From Actinomadura rudentiformis (lineage in GTDB: Bacteria; Actinomycetota; Actinomycetes; Streptosporangiales; Streptosporangiaceae), in NCBI RefSeq assembly GCF_008923185.1, contig NZ_WBMT01000007.1, forward strand, positions 365,568 to 429,567: a stretch of DNA of 64,000 nt, written 5' to 3'. Each line of letters starts with the position of its first letter. Position 1 is the stretch's first letter. Shown here in pieces: positions 1 to 8,103 of the stretch. Both the position numbers and the translations under genes were made by a program. The notes beneath the pieces are model-generated. The model had not been told where the DNA came from, searched no databases, and worked only from the letters and a program-made list of their open reading frames with translations.

Positions 1-51
1 GGGGAGTCACTTCTCACGGAAACCTGACGCGCGGACGGGTACGCTCGCGGT

Positions 52-780
52 GTGGATCTCGCGCTCATTTTTCTCAATATCACCGAGTGGCTGCACCCGA
101 CAGCCTGGCTGAAGCTGTTCGGCACCTTCGCAACGATCGGCGTCATCGCGATCATCTTTGCGGAGACCGGACTGCTGTTCGGATGCATCCTGCCCGGGGA
201 CTCACTGCTGTTCACGGCGGGGATCCTCACCGCGGTCAGCACGGTCAACGGTCAGGAATTCCAGCCACTGTCGCTGCCCTGGCTGCTGATCGGCGGCCCG
301 ATCGCCGCGATCGCCGGCGCGCAGCTCGGCCACTGGCTCGGCGAAAAGTACGGCCGAAAACTCTTCGACCGCCCCGACTCCAAGATCTTCCGTCAGGAGT
401 GGGTGGAGAAGGCGGAGTACTACTTCAACCGCTTCGGCCCGGCCAAGGCCGTCGTCCTGGCCCGCTTCATCCCGATCGTGCGGACGTTCCTCAACCCGCT
501 CGCCGGGATGCTCGGCATGGACCGCCGCAAGTTCTTCCTCTGGAACGTCATCGGCGCGATCGTGTGGACCGACTCGCTCTTCCTGCTGGGGCACTTCCTC
601 GGCGCCAAGGTCCCCGACATCGAGCGCTACATCCTCCCTGGCGTGGCCATCATCCTCGTTCTGTCGGTCATCCCAATCGTCCGGGAGGTCCTGAAGGGCA
701 GGAGCGGTCAAGGCAACGGTCCGAATAAGAATGACTCTGAAGAGTCACGTCCGTCGCTCAGCGGTGACAGTTATCGCTAA
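52..780 (+). CDS. DedA/VTT-domain membrane protein
   Basis: A 242-residue integral membrane protein of the DedA family, whose characterised members help flip or recycle lipid carriers and keep envelope potential. The family signatures are visible: a Glu near residue 38 followed by a glycine-rich stretch with PGD at about 48-50, then the amphipathic YYFNRFGPAKAV segment and the RFIPIVRTFLNPLAG motif, then two further hydrophobic helices. Length is normal for the family. The start is GTG at 52; the tail after the last helix is charged and probably cytoplasmic. The next gene follows after 9 nt, so the two may be co-transcribed. The substrate cannot be told from the sequence. Confidence 0.93.
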   Translation: MDLALIFLNITEWLHPTAWLKLFGTFATIGVIAIIFAETGLLFGCILPGDSLLFTAGILTAVSTVNGQEFQPLSLPWLLIGGPIAAIAGAQLGHWLGEKYGRKLFDRPDSKIFRQEWVEKAEYYFNRFGPAKAVVLARFIPIVRTFLNPLAGMLGMDRRKFFLWNVIGAIVWTDSLFLLGHFLGAKVPDIERYILPGVAIILVLSVIPIVREVLKGRSGQGNGPNKNDSEESRPSLSGDSYR

Positions 781-789
781 CCTCCCCAT

Positions 790-1260
790 GTGGGACGTCA
801 TCGGTCGGACCCTAGGGGTCTCGCGCGCATATTGATCGCGGCCATTGCCGTGGTGCTCGCCTTAGCGCTACTCATCGTGGGCGGCATCTCGTTGGTCAAC
901 GCGCTGACGTCCGACTCCAAGCAGCCCGGACCTACCGGAACCGCCAGCGAGAGCACCGGCGGCACCCGGACCGGCAGCGCTCCGTCGAGCCGGCCCCCGA
1001 GGTCGGCGACCGCGAGCGCAGGGCCCTCCGTGGTGATCCGTGTGACCGGGTCGCCGACGACCGTGACGGTCACGGTCGCCGGGACGGGCCAGGTGCTGCA
1101 CACCGGCCTGCTCGACACCGGCGAGGCGCGGCAGTACGACCAGTCGCCGCTGAACGTGGTCGCCGCAGACGCCGGGTCGGTGGAGGTCACGATCTACGGG
1201 CAGCTGCAGCCGCGCGGGCAGGTCGGCCAGCGAGGCGAGTGGACCGTGCCGGAACGCTGA
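790..1260 (+). CDS. membrane-anchored hypothetical protein
   Basis: A 156-residue protein with a basic N-terminus (GRHRSDPRG), one hydrophobic segment at about residues 13-34, a Ser/Thr/Gly/Pro-rich linker to about residue 75 and a compact beta-rich C-terminal domain. The plan is that of a single-pass protein with an extracytoplasmic domain, similar in style to the RodZ C-terminal (DUF4115-like) domain; that comparison is tentative. It starts with GTG 9 nt after the DedA stop with no clear Shine-Dalgarno, suggesting translation by coupling. Function unknown. Confidence 0.75.
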   Translation: MGRHRSDPRGLARILIAAIAVVLALALLIVGGISLVNALTSDSKQPGPTGTASESTGGTRTGSAPSSRPPRSATASAGPSVVIRVTGSPTTVTVTVAGTGQVLHTGLLDTGEARQYDQSPLNVVAADAGSVEVTIYGQLQPRGQVGQRGEWTVPER

Positions 1261-1284
1261 GGCAGGCATGAACAAGGGGGCGCC

Positions 1285-1302
1285 GCCTGGCTTGGGCCAG
1301 GC
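1285..1302. terminator. weak hairpin between convergent genes
   Basis: Six-base arms GCCTGG and CCAGGC around a six-base loop lie between the plus-strand membrane protein gene and the minus-strand pyrE. It could act in either direction. There is no U-tract. Just beyond it (1361-1390) is a tandem GCTCGGTCCG-type decamer repeated about three times. Confidence 0.3.
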
Positions 1303-1392
1303 TGGTGCCGCCTGGCCTGATTGCGGCTTGGGCTGGGCGGCGCCACCTGGCCTGGTCGCGGCTCGGTCCGGCTCGGTCCGGCTCGGAGTGGC

Positions 1393-1929
1393 TCAGTTGA
1401 GGCCCAGGTCGGGGACGCTGTAGGGGTGCCGGTATTCCAGCCCCTCGGCGGCGATGCGTTCGGCGGCGCCGCGTTCCAGGATGGTGGCCACGGCGACGAC
1501 TTCGGCGCCGGCCGCGCGGAGGGCTTCCACGGCGGTGAGCACGGAGCCGCCCGTCGTGGAGGTGTCCTCGACGGCGAGCACGCGGCGTCCGGCCACGTCC
1601 GGGCCCTCGATCCGGCGCTGCAGCCCGTGCTGCTTGTCGGCCTTGCGGACCACGAACGCGTCCAGCTTGCGGCCGCGCGCGGCGGCCGCGTGCAACATCG
1701 CGGTCGCCACCGGGTCTGCGCCGAGCGTGAGCCCGCCGACGGCGTCGTAGTCGAGGTCGGCCGTCTCGTCCAGCATCACCCGTCCGACCAGCGGCGCGAC
1801 CGCGCCGTCCAAAGTCACGCGGCGCAGGTCGACGTACCAGGACGCCCGCTTGCCCGACGACAGCACGAAGTCGCCGTGCACGACGGCCTTCTCTTGGATC
1901 TCTCTCAGCAGGTCATCACGATCGCTCAC
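1393..1929 (-). CDS. pyrE: orotate phosphoribosyltransferase
   Basis: Transfers phosphoribose from PRPP to orotate, giving OMP in de novo pyrimidine synthesis. The 178-residue product has the family plan: FVLSSGKRASWYVDLR near the N-terminus, the VVRKADKQHG catalytic lysine loop and the PRPP-binding VLAVEDTSTTGGS motif. The chosen GTG start (VSDRDDLL) matches the usual length; the frame is open further upstream, but that extension would run into the divergent gene at 2021 and does not read like protein. The stop is near the convergent membrane-protein gene. Pyrimidine biosynthesis neighbours are absent, which is common for actinobacterial pyrE. Confidence 0.95.
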   Translation of the reverse strand: MSDRDDLLREIQEKAVVHGDFVLSSGKRASWYVDLRRVTLDGAVAPLVGRVMLDETADLDYDAVGGLTLGADPVATAMLHAAAARGRKLDAFVVRKADKQHGLQRRIEGPDVAGRRVLAVEDTSTTGGSVLTAVEALRAAGAEVVAVATILERGAAERIAAEGLEYRHPYSVPDLGLN

Positions 1930-2020
1930 ATTCAGAACCCTATTCCCGTGCCCGTCTACGGCGTCCCCCGCGGCCCCGGTACGGTGACTGGGCGGATCCG
2001 ACTGGCAGGAAGGCATTGAC

Positions 2021-2539
2021 GTGACGCCCGGCACGCTCGTCCTGCTGCACGCGCCGTCCAGCTCGGCCACGGCATGGGGAGACCTCCCCGAGATGCTCCG
2101 CTCGTACGGGATGGACGTGGTCACGCCGGACGTCGCCGAGAGCGGCACGCGGTACGTGGCGCGGGCGTCCCTGATCATCGCCGCGACGGCCCCGGCATCG
2201 CCTCTGGTCCTCGTCGCGTACGGCGCGGCGGGCCCGCTCCTGCCCGCAGTGGCCCTGGCCCAGCGGGCCGCTCACCGCAAGGTCGGCGGATATGTCTTCA
2301 TCGACGCGGAGCTGCCTCGGCCGCGGCGCGAACATGACCATGACCATGGAGATCCGCCCGCTCCGGTGCCGTCGGACTGGCCCGACGCCCCATGTGGCTA
2401 TCTGCGTACGAACGGCGCACAGCCGGACGAGCACCATGAGGCCATGCGTGAGGCGACGCTCCGGGGGTGGCCGGTGGTCGAGCAGCGGCCGCCGACGGCG
2501 GTGGCCCAGTCCCTCAGCGAGCTGATCGCCACGCTCTAG
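2021..2539 (+). CDS. alpha/beta-hydrolase-fold-like protein
   Basis: A 172-residue protein starting with GTG, divergent from pyrE. The opening LVLLHAPSSSATAWGDLPEML looks like the first strand and oxyanion-hole region of an alpha/beta hydrolase, and LVLVAYGAAGPLLPAVA sits where the nucleophile elbow should be. The elbow reads YGAAG rather than GxSxG, so the catalytic serine is missing, and the chain is shorter than a full hydrolase. A run of alternating His/Asp/Glu follows at about residue 103. It is probably a non-catalytic or truncated member; the function is unknown. Confidence 0.75.
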   Translation: MTPGTLVLLHAPSSSATAWGDLPEMLRSYGMDVVTPDVAESGTRYVARASLIIAATAPASPLVLVAYGAAGPLLPAVALAQRAAHRKVGGYVFIDAELPRPRREHDHDHGDPPAPVPSDWPDAPCGYLRTNGAQPDEHHEAMREATLRGWPVVEQRPPTAVAQSLSELIATL

Positions 2540-2556
2540 GCCGTCGTGGGCATGCC

Positions 2557-3198
2557 CTAGGCGTTCTTGAGGAGATCGTCCAGAAGGGCGTCGTAGTCGT
2601 CCTCAGCGCGGCCCAGGTCTATACGGGCGCGGTAACGGAGCCGAAGGAGAGCCTCCAGGCTGTCTTCGGCCAAGGCCACGTCATCAGGGCCAGGTGTGAA
2701 GGAGCCAGGGGCGTCGTCGGGGGCCTCACCGGCGACGATGCCGGTGCCGACGGCGCGGTCGCGGAGGGCGAGCACCACGTCCGCACCGGTGGTGGCCCAT
2801 TCGTGGGCCCCGGTGGTGTCACCCTGGGCATAGAGGACCTCCGCCACCGCCCGGTAGACCTCCGGGTCGCGGGGCGCGTCGGCGCGGATCTCCTCGACCA
2901 GCCGGCGGGCCTCGTCGGCCTTGCCCAGCTCGAAGAGCGCGTCGGCGAGGTACGCGCGGGGATCGCCATAGGTCTCGCCGCCGTCCTCGATGGCCTGGCG
3001 GTACAGCGTCGCCGCCTGGTCATGATCGCCCGCATGCTGCCACTGCTCACCGGCACGCAGCAGCACATTGGCACGTGACACCCCTCCGGACACCGACTCG
3101 GCGAGCTCGGAGAGCCGCCGGGCGGCCGAAATGTGATCGCCCGTGCGCAGGGTGTCGAACTCCAGATCGTCGAGATCGTCTTCCGTCACATGCGTCAC
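2557..3198 (-). CDS. tetratricopeptide repeat protein
   Basis: A 213-residue acidic, all-helical protein. At least three TPR-like helix pairs can be read: AGEQWQHAGDHDQAATLYRQAI, YLADALFELGKADEARRLVEE and YRAVAEVLYAQGDTTGAHEWA. There is no signal peptide or membrane segment, so it should be a cytoplasmic scaffold. It is convergent with the hydrolase-like gene, with only 17 nt between the stops. The start ATG gives MTHVTEDDLDD. No catalytic motif is present and no partner can be named. Confidence 0.85.
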   Translation of the reverse strand: MTHVTEDDLDDLEFDTLRTGDHISAARRLSELAESVSGGVSRANVLLRAGEQWQHAGDHDQAATLYRQAIEDGGETYGDPRAYLADALFELGKADEARRLVEEIRADAPRDPEVYRAVAEVLYAQGDTTGAHEWATTGADVVLALRDRAVGTGIVAGEAPDDAPGSFTPGPDDVALAEDSLEALLRLRYRARIDLGRAEDDYDALLDDLLKNA

Positions 3199-3273
3199 GC
3201 TTCAACGCTACCCGCCGCTCGGCGGCCGAAGCGGGTGAATCACGGATGATCGTGAATTACCTACGCGTACGCG

Positions 3274-4875
3274 CTACCGGCGCGACCGTTCGAGGGCGTC
3301 CCAGAACCCGCGGCGCAGGGCATGCCGGACTTCGTCGTGGAGGAGAAAATCGATCGGCAGCGAGGAACCTTGGAGCAGGCGTGCCTCCAGGTCGGAGGGC
3401 ATGCGCGGCTTGCGGGCCAGGACCGCCTCCAGCCAGAGCGCGGGGGCGTCCCGGGCGACGGACTCGCCGAAGTCCTCCCCCTCCTGGTGGGCCGCCTTGA
3501 CCGCGTCCGACAGCGACGGCGCCGCCTGCTGCTGAACGGGCAGCGGCGAGATCTGCTGGGGCCCGGTGTAGGGGCCGTGCGGCTGGCTGGGCGGTGTGGA
3601 GGACGGGGAGCCGTACTGCGGACCCGTGCTCGGAATCTGGCCCGCACCCGGCGCCGAGGGTGACTGCGTCGGCGTCGGCGCGGCATGCATGGAACTCGGC
3701 GACTGCGACTGCGGTGGGGCCTGCGGCGGGACGTTCGCGCCCGTCCCGGTGCTGTTGCCGAGGCCAGGGGGCAGACTCGAGCCCAGACCGCTCGAGTTCA
3801 AACCGCCTTGGCCTGCGCCGCCTGAGCTCATGCCGCTCGAACCCAAGCCTCCCGAACCCAGGCCGTTGCCCGATCCCAGTCCGTTACCCGATCCCAGTCC
3901 GTTGCCTGAACTCAAGCCGTTGCCTGAGCCCAGGCCGTTGCCCGAGCCCAGGCCGTTACCCGAGCTCAGCCCGTTACCTGAACTCAAGCCGTTGCCTGAG
4001 CCCAGCCCATTACCGGTGCCCAGGCCACTTCCTGAGCCCAAACCACTGCCTGTGAGCCCGGCGGTCGGATGCGCTCCGGTCGTCTGCGCGCTGCTCGACT
4101 GCGAGCTGGACGAGGGGACGCCGGTCGAGTTGGCGTTGGTCGAGTGGCTGCCAGTGGACGAGCCGGCCGAGAGCTGCGGCGGGCCGGTGATCGGCGACGA
4201 GGACGGCGGGCCGTTCTGCGGGCCGGCGGCGAGGCTGCCGAGGGCGCCCCCGGCGTGGGTGCCGTGCCCGTTCGACAGCGGGCTCGTCGAGTAGGAGGTG
4301 CCGCTGGAGTAGGAGTTGCCGCCGGCCGTGCTGTCGAGGCCGGTCAGCAGGTTGACGAACGGGCGCAGATGGCCGGTGCCGACCTCGATGAGGTCGTCGC
4401 ACTCCTGGCGCAGCACGCGGGAGATCGTCCAGTTGCCGTCGACGGCCACGTGCACGACGGTCACGCGCACTCCCAGGTCCTGGGCGTCCGAGACGACCTG
4501 CGCCAAGTCCTCGTCGCCGCTCACCACGACCGCGTCGGCCAGCGCGCCGTTGCGGGCCAGCGCCATCAGGTCACGGTGGATCTCGGTGTCGACGCCCTCG
4601 CGCCGCCCGGGACGGATCCGGCCGAGCCGCAGCTTGAGCCCCGGCAGGTCGGCGAGCGCCTCGTGCTCGGGAGACCGGCGCCCCTCGACCGTCGCCTCGT
4701 ACCAGTAACAGCGCAGCAGCGGCAGTCCGGTGCGCTCACGCGCGAGGGTGCTCAGCAACTGGAGCAGGCCACCGAAATCCCAGGAGACGGTCTCTCGATG
4801 GCGGGTGCCGTGCACCGCCATGGCGCCGTCCGCCAGCAGGTAGCCGGCGTCTACGAACAGCGCGCAGCGATCCAT
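3274..4875 (-). CDS. NYN-domain (PIN-like) nuclease-type protein with repeat linker
   Basis: The N-terminal ~170 residues form a NYN domain: FVDAGYLL with a conserved Asp near residue 9, an acidic centre in the EIHRDLMALA helix, and VVSGDEDLAQVVSDAQ carrying the second Asp cluster. Such domains are metal-dependent RNases in characterised proteins. A long low-complexity linker follows (about residues 190-450), including roughly eleven GLGSGN/GLSSGN units encoded at about 3840-4060, and then Pro/Gln/Ser-rich sequence. The last ~80 residues are a small charged helical domain (FGESVARDAPALWLEAVLAR) that may bind a partner. Total length is 533 residues. RNA target unknown. Confidence 0.85.
   Translation of the reverse strand: MDRCALFVDAGYLLADGAMAVHGTRHRETVSWDFGGLLQLLSTLARERTGLPLLRCYWYEATVEGRRSPEHEALADLPGLKLRLGRIRPGRREGVDTEIHRDLMALARNGALADAVVVSGDEDLAQVVSDAQDLGVRVTVVHVAVDGNWTISRVLRQECDDLIEVGTGHLRPFVNLLTGLDSTAGGNSYSSGTSYSTSPLSNGHGTHAGGALGSLAAGPQNGPPSSSPITGPPQLSAGSSTGSHSTNANSTGVPSSSSQSSSAQTTGAHPTAGLTGSGLGSGSGLGTGNGLGSGNGLSSGNGLSSGNGLGSGNGLGSGNGLSSGNGLGSGNGLGSGNGLGSGGLGSSGMSSGGAGQGGLNSSGLGSSLPPGLGNSTGTGANVPPQAPPQSQSPSSMHAAPTPTQSPSAPGAGQIPSTGPQYGSPSSTPPSQPHGPYTGPQQISPLPVQQQAAPSLSDAVKAAHQEGEDFGESVARDAPALWLEAVLARKPRMPSDLEARLLQGSSLPIDFLLHDEVRHALRRGFWDALERSRR
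3840..4060 (-). repeat. intragenic 18-bp tandem repeat encoding GLGSGN
   Basis: About eleven near-identical 18-bp units inside the NYN-domain gene encode GLGSGN or GLSSGN hexapeptides. Units vary mainly at third positions and at Gly/Ser swaps, so the repeat is maintained as protein. Copy number is a likely site of strand-slippage variation between strains. Confidence 0.85.
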
Positions 4876-5287
4876 GCGACACCGCCTTTCCTCAACACGG
4901 GACCTCTCCGGGTACCCACTCCACGATCAGGGTGGTGAGGGGGACCATCTTCTGGGTGGCCTGCCCTTCATGCTCTCGGGGACGTGGTCCGGCTCTTGAC
5001 CCCGGGCCTCTATAGCGTAGTGAAGCCTGTTAGTCCCGTAGGCCAATACGGCGATTCGCCACTCTTTCACGAGAGTAAGCCGCGTGTAACCCCTCAGCCC
5101 GCGCTCCGGTGTCGCGTTCGGTTTCGGCGCCTTTCCCATGCCGAAGGTCGACACACGACAGCGCGGACGCTACCAGCCGTTCCGGTCTGTCCAGAATGCT
5201 TCCTCATGATCTTTACGAGAAGAATCGGTTACCGGGTTCAGCCGTGCCACCCCGTGAAGGGTCGCACATCTTCTCGCTACCAGCGCT
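4876..5287. other. intergenic stretch, no gene seen
   Basis: About 410 bases between the start of the NYN-domain gene and the stop of the sigma-factor fusion gene. Short open frames on both strands have arginine-rich shadow composition and no ribosome site. It should contain the NYN gene promoter; no convincing element was seen. Confidence 0.5.
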
Positions 5288-7726
5288 TCAGCTCCGCATG
5301 GGGGCGGTGACCGTGACGACTCCGGCCAGGTACGCGTCCTGCCGCGTGGTCAGTCTGAGCCTTCTGGCACCATCGAGCCGCGTCGAGAAGTAATCGACAT
5401 CTATCCCGAAGGTGAGCCCCGCGCCGATGGCACCGTTCGCCGAGCCGTCGGCGACGTTGCCGGGCGAGCGGTCGCCGGCCACCGGAGTCAGTGGGCGGCC
5501 GTCAAGGAGCAGGCGGTCTCCCTGGAGCCCGGCGTCGCCCTCCCAGGCCACGAGACCGATCCTGGCCAGCTCCGTCGTGGCGAGCAGACCGTTCACCGGC
5601 ACGTCCACGCGTTCCGCCGCATGCGGGCCGAGCGACCGTGCGCCGTCGAGCACCATCGCCTGCTGGTAGGGCGCCTTCGGGTGCGCCACGACGACCACCA
5701 GACTCCAGCCCGCATAGTGCGATGTGCCCGCCTTGGTCGGAACGTCGGCGCCCCACCATTGGCCGCCGCCGTGCCTGCGCACGAGCCTGGTCACGTCGGC
5801 GAACGCTTGGTAGACGCCGAAGTCCGGCATCCGTCCGCGGTCGACCTGCTCGGGCCGTACCTGCCGGTACGCACCACGCGGCGGCCGGAGCTTCGCCGGA
5901 CCTCCGCGGCCCACACCCGACCAGTAGAGCCCTGCCCAGCGCACCTTGCCGCCGGCAGGCAGCACCAGTTTGGCTGCGCTCGACGCCTTGGTCGCACGTA
6001 CACGGTCCAGATCGAGCGGCGCCATCTCCCACAGGTCGTTGTCGCGGCGGTGTCCCTGCCTGCGCAGTGCCTTGGCGCAGCCGCGCCCCTCCTTTTCATC
6101 GCAGCTGAGCAAGGCGTTGCCCACTTGAACGATCCCCAGGTTGCCGTCGTCCGCGAACCTCGCGGGCATGCCGCCCGCCACCACTCCGTCCGCCGCGCCA
6201 GCCCCGGCGCGGACGTCACCTGCCCGCAATCTGACCTGCGGAGGTTCGTTGAACGGAGCGTCCTCGCCGACATCGACGTGCAGGTAGGCCGACGTGGCCG
6301 CCCCTGCTCGCAAGGGTTCGTGCGTGCACCGCACCCGGGACGAGATGGGGCGACAGCTCCAACCGTCACCGGGAGCCCGGCGCGGCTTGAAGGCGACCGC
6401 GTTGCGGCCGATCGAGCCTCCGGCGTAGGTCACGCCGGGAGGCAGGTCGACATCGGCGATGACGTCGCGGGACCGGCCGTCGCCCGTATTGCTGACCAGC
6501 AACGCGATGATGCCGGGGTGCTCTCGCAGGAGAACTCCAACCGTGCCGATGCGTGCCGTGAGCCGGACGGGCGGCACCGGAGGCGGTGGCTGGGGAGCAG
6601 GCGACGGAGGCTTGGAGGAAGGTGGGACCGGCGGCAATGGAGGCCGCTCCGGTCCCGCCGCGGAAGGCTTGGACGGCTCGGACGCGGGAGGCTGGGCCGC
6701 CGGTGACGGCGTGCGCATCGGCCCGGCCGGTTGCTCATCGGAGACCAGGATGAGACCGGCGACGACGGCGGCGGCCACGGCAGCCGTGCCTCCGGCCATG
6801 ACGTGCTGCTCCCGCTTGGGCAGATGGCGGAACCATCCGAAGACGCCGCCAGCCGCGGCCCCGCCCTTCGCCAACGCCGCGAGGTAGGCGGTCGCCGCGG
6901 TGCCGAGAACGAACGGGCCGAGGGCCTCGCGCAACGTGGTGTTGACATCGGCAAGTTCCAGGTAGATGGCATTGCAGCGGTCACACTCATCAAGGTGGCG
7001 CTCAACTGCGCGCGTCTCGCGCTTGCCAAGACCGCCCCGCACGTAGGACCCGAGCTTGTCGAGTGCGGGACGGCACTGGTCGTCCGCGACCTCCGCGCCC
7101 ACCAACGTCACACCTGCGCCGGCGGCAGTCCTGGATGGAGCGGCGCTCCTGGATGGAGTTGCCAGGTGCATCTGGAGGTACGCCTGGCGCAACCCTTCGC
7201 GGGCACGGTAGGCGAGCGCCGCGACCCCGTTCGCCGTGAGACCGAGGAGCGGCGCGATATCGGCGGGCTTGGCGCCCTCGACCTCGGTGTGCCACAGGAC
7301 GGCCCGCCAGCGTTCGGGGAGCGACTGGTACGCCCGGACGATCATCGACCGTTCGAGGTCCTCCAGGACGGGGTCGCTGAACGGCATGCCCGGGATGTAC
7401 AGCTCCATCTGGTCGGTCGGCTGCAGCCGCTTCTCGCTGCGATAGCCGTCGTAGATCGTGCGGCGGACCGACGTGAGGAGGTACGGACGGAAACCCGACT
7501 GCGGCCCGCCGCCTCGGCGCAGGACGTCAAGAATCTTGGTGAAGGTGTCCTGGACGGCGTCTTCGGCACGGTCGCCTTCAGTGAGGCCACGGGCCAGCCT
7601 GCGCGCCGCGCTCAGGTGCCGTTCGTACAACGTGCCGTATGCCGAGGTGTCACCTTCGCGGATGCGTGCGATGAGCACCGCGTCGCTGGGCTCTGTCAGC
7701 GCCAAGTCGGACGCGGCTTCACCCAC
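5288..7726 (-). CDS. ECF sigma factor fused to zinc-finger, membrane and exported domains
   Basis: An 812-residue protein combining four modules. Sigma region 2 spans about residues 15-100 (AEDAVQDTFTKIL, SVRRTIYDGYRSEKR) and region 4 about 125-187 (LPERWRAVLWHTEVEGAKPADIAPLLGL, a helix-turn-helix). An anti-sigma-type zinc finger follows with H244, C248 and C251 (HLDECDRC). One hydrophobic helix lies at about 310-329, then a Pro-rich spacer (335-390) and a ~420-residue domain that would be outside the cell. This matches the general plan of C-terminally extended actinobacterial ECF groups. The exported part may sense an envelope signal and control release of the sigma domain, perhaps by proteolysis; that is inference. 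A candidate ECF promoter lies just upstream. Confidence 0.9.
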   Translation of the reverse strand: MGEAASDLALTEPSDAVLIARIREGDTSAYGTLYERHLSAARRLARGLTEGDRAEDAVQDTFTKILDVLRRGGGPQSGFRPYLLTSVRRTIYDGYRSEKRLQPTDQMELYIPGMPFSDPVLEDLERSMIVRAYQSLPERWRAVLWHTEVEGAKPADIAPLLGLTANGVAALAYRAREGLRQAYLQMHLATPSRSAAPSRTAAGAGVTLVGAEVADDQCRPALDKLGSYVRGGLGKRETRAVERHLDECDRCNAIYLELADVNTTLREALGPFVLGTAATAYLAALAKGGAAAGGVFGWFRHLPKREQHVMAGGTAAVAAAVVAGLILVSDEQPAGPMRTPSPAAQPPASEPSKPSAAGPERPPLPPVPPSSKPPSPAPQPPPPVPPVRLTARIGTVGVLLREHPGIIALLVSNTGDGRSRDVIADVDLPPGVTYAGGSIGRNAVAFKPRRAPGDGWSCRPISSRVRCTHEPLRAGAATSAYLHVDVGEDAPFNEPPQVRLRAGDVRAGAGAADGVVAGGMPARFADDGNLGIVQVGNALLSCDEKEGRGCAKALRRQGHRRDNDLWEMAPLDLDRVRATKASSAAKLVLPAGGKVRWAGLYWSGVGRGGPAKLRPPRGAYRQVRPEQVDRGRMPDFGVYQAFADVTRLVRRHGGGQWWGADVPTKAGTSHYAGWSLVVVVAHPKAPYQQAMVLDGARSLGPHAAERVDVPVNGLLATTELARIGLVAWEGDAGLQGDRLLLDGRPLTPVAGDRSPGNVADGSANGAIGAGLTFGIDVDYFSTRLDGARRLRLTTRQDAYLAGVVTVTAPMRS

Positions 7727-7762
7727 AGGAACCCCTCTTTGCTAGCTCATTGTAATCGCTTG

Positions 7763-7789
7763 ACTACGAGACGTCGCAAAGATGGTTCC
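7763..7789 (-). promoter_or_regulatory. candidate ECF-type promoter of the sigma fusion gene
   Basis: On the minus strand GGAAC (7785-7789) is followed after 16 bases by CGTAGT (7763-7768), close to the usual ECF pattern GGAAC-N16/17-CGTC/A. The -10 lies about 37 bases before the start codon. It suggests autoregulation of the sigma-factor fusion. Confidence 0.45.
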
Positions 7790-8000
7790 GCAACCCGCGT
7801 CATGTCCAAACCGATTCGCCGTCATAGGTCTGGGAGGACGCACCACCCGGACAGTCACCAGGAGACCGAGCGGAGTTCGCTGACAGATCCATCCACCATC
7901 ACCCGGACGACGAATCCCCCCATGAGTCGACGGGTCACCTCGGGCATCCGGATCCCGGCCGCTTAACAGGGGCGTGGCCGGAATCCGGAGCCCCGAAGAC

Positions 8001-8045
8001 GCCATCGGCGCCGCGTCCCCCGGCATAGGGACCGGCGCCGATGGC
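8001..8045 (-). terminator. strong hairpin downstream of phosphatase gene
   Basis: Thirteen-base perfect outer arms (8001-8013 and 8033-8045) continue, after a one-base bulge, into five more pairs (8015-8019 with 8028-8032) around an eight-base loop. It lies about 60 bases past the minus-strand phosphatase stop. No U-tract follows, as is common in actinomycetes. The rest of 7790-8000 shows no gene. Confidence 0.65.
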
Positions 8046-8103
8046 TCAATTCATCGAGGTCTCAAGCTCCCCGCCGCACGCGTCGAGGTCGCCGCCTCAC
8101 CCG

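Noticed and set aside
4984..5310. Frames in the gap between NYN and sigma genes
   Set aside because: Both strands show shadow-like composition without start signals.
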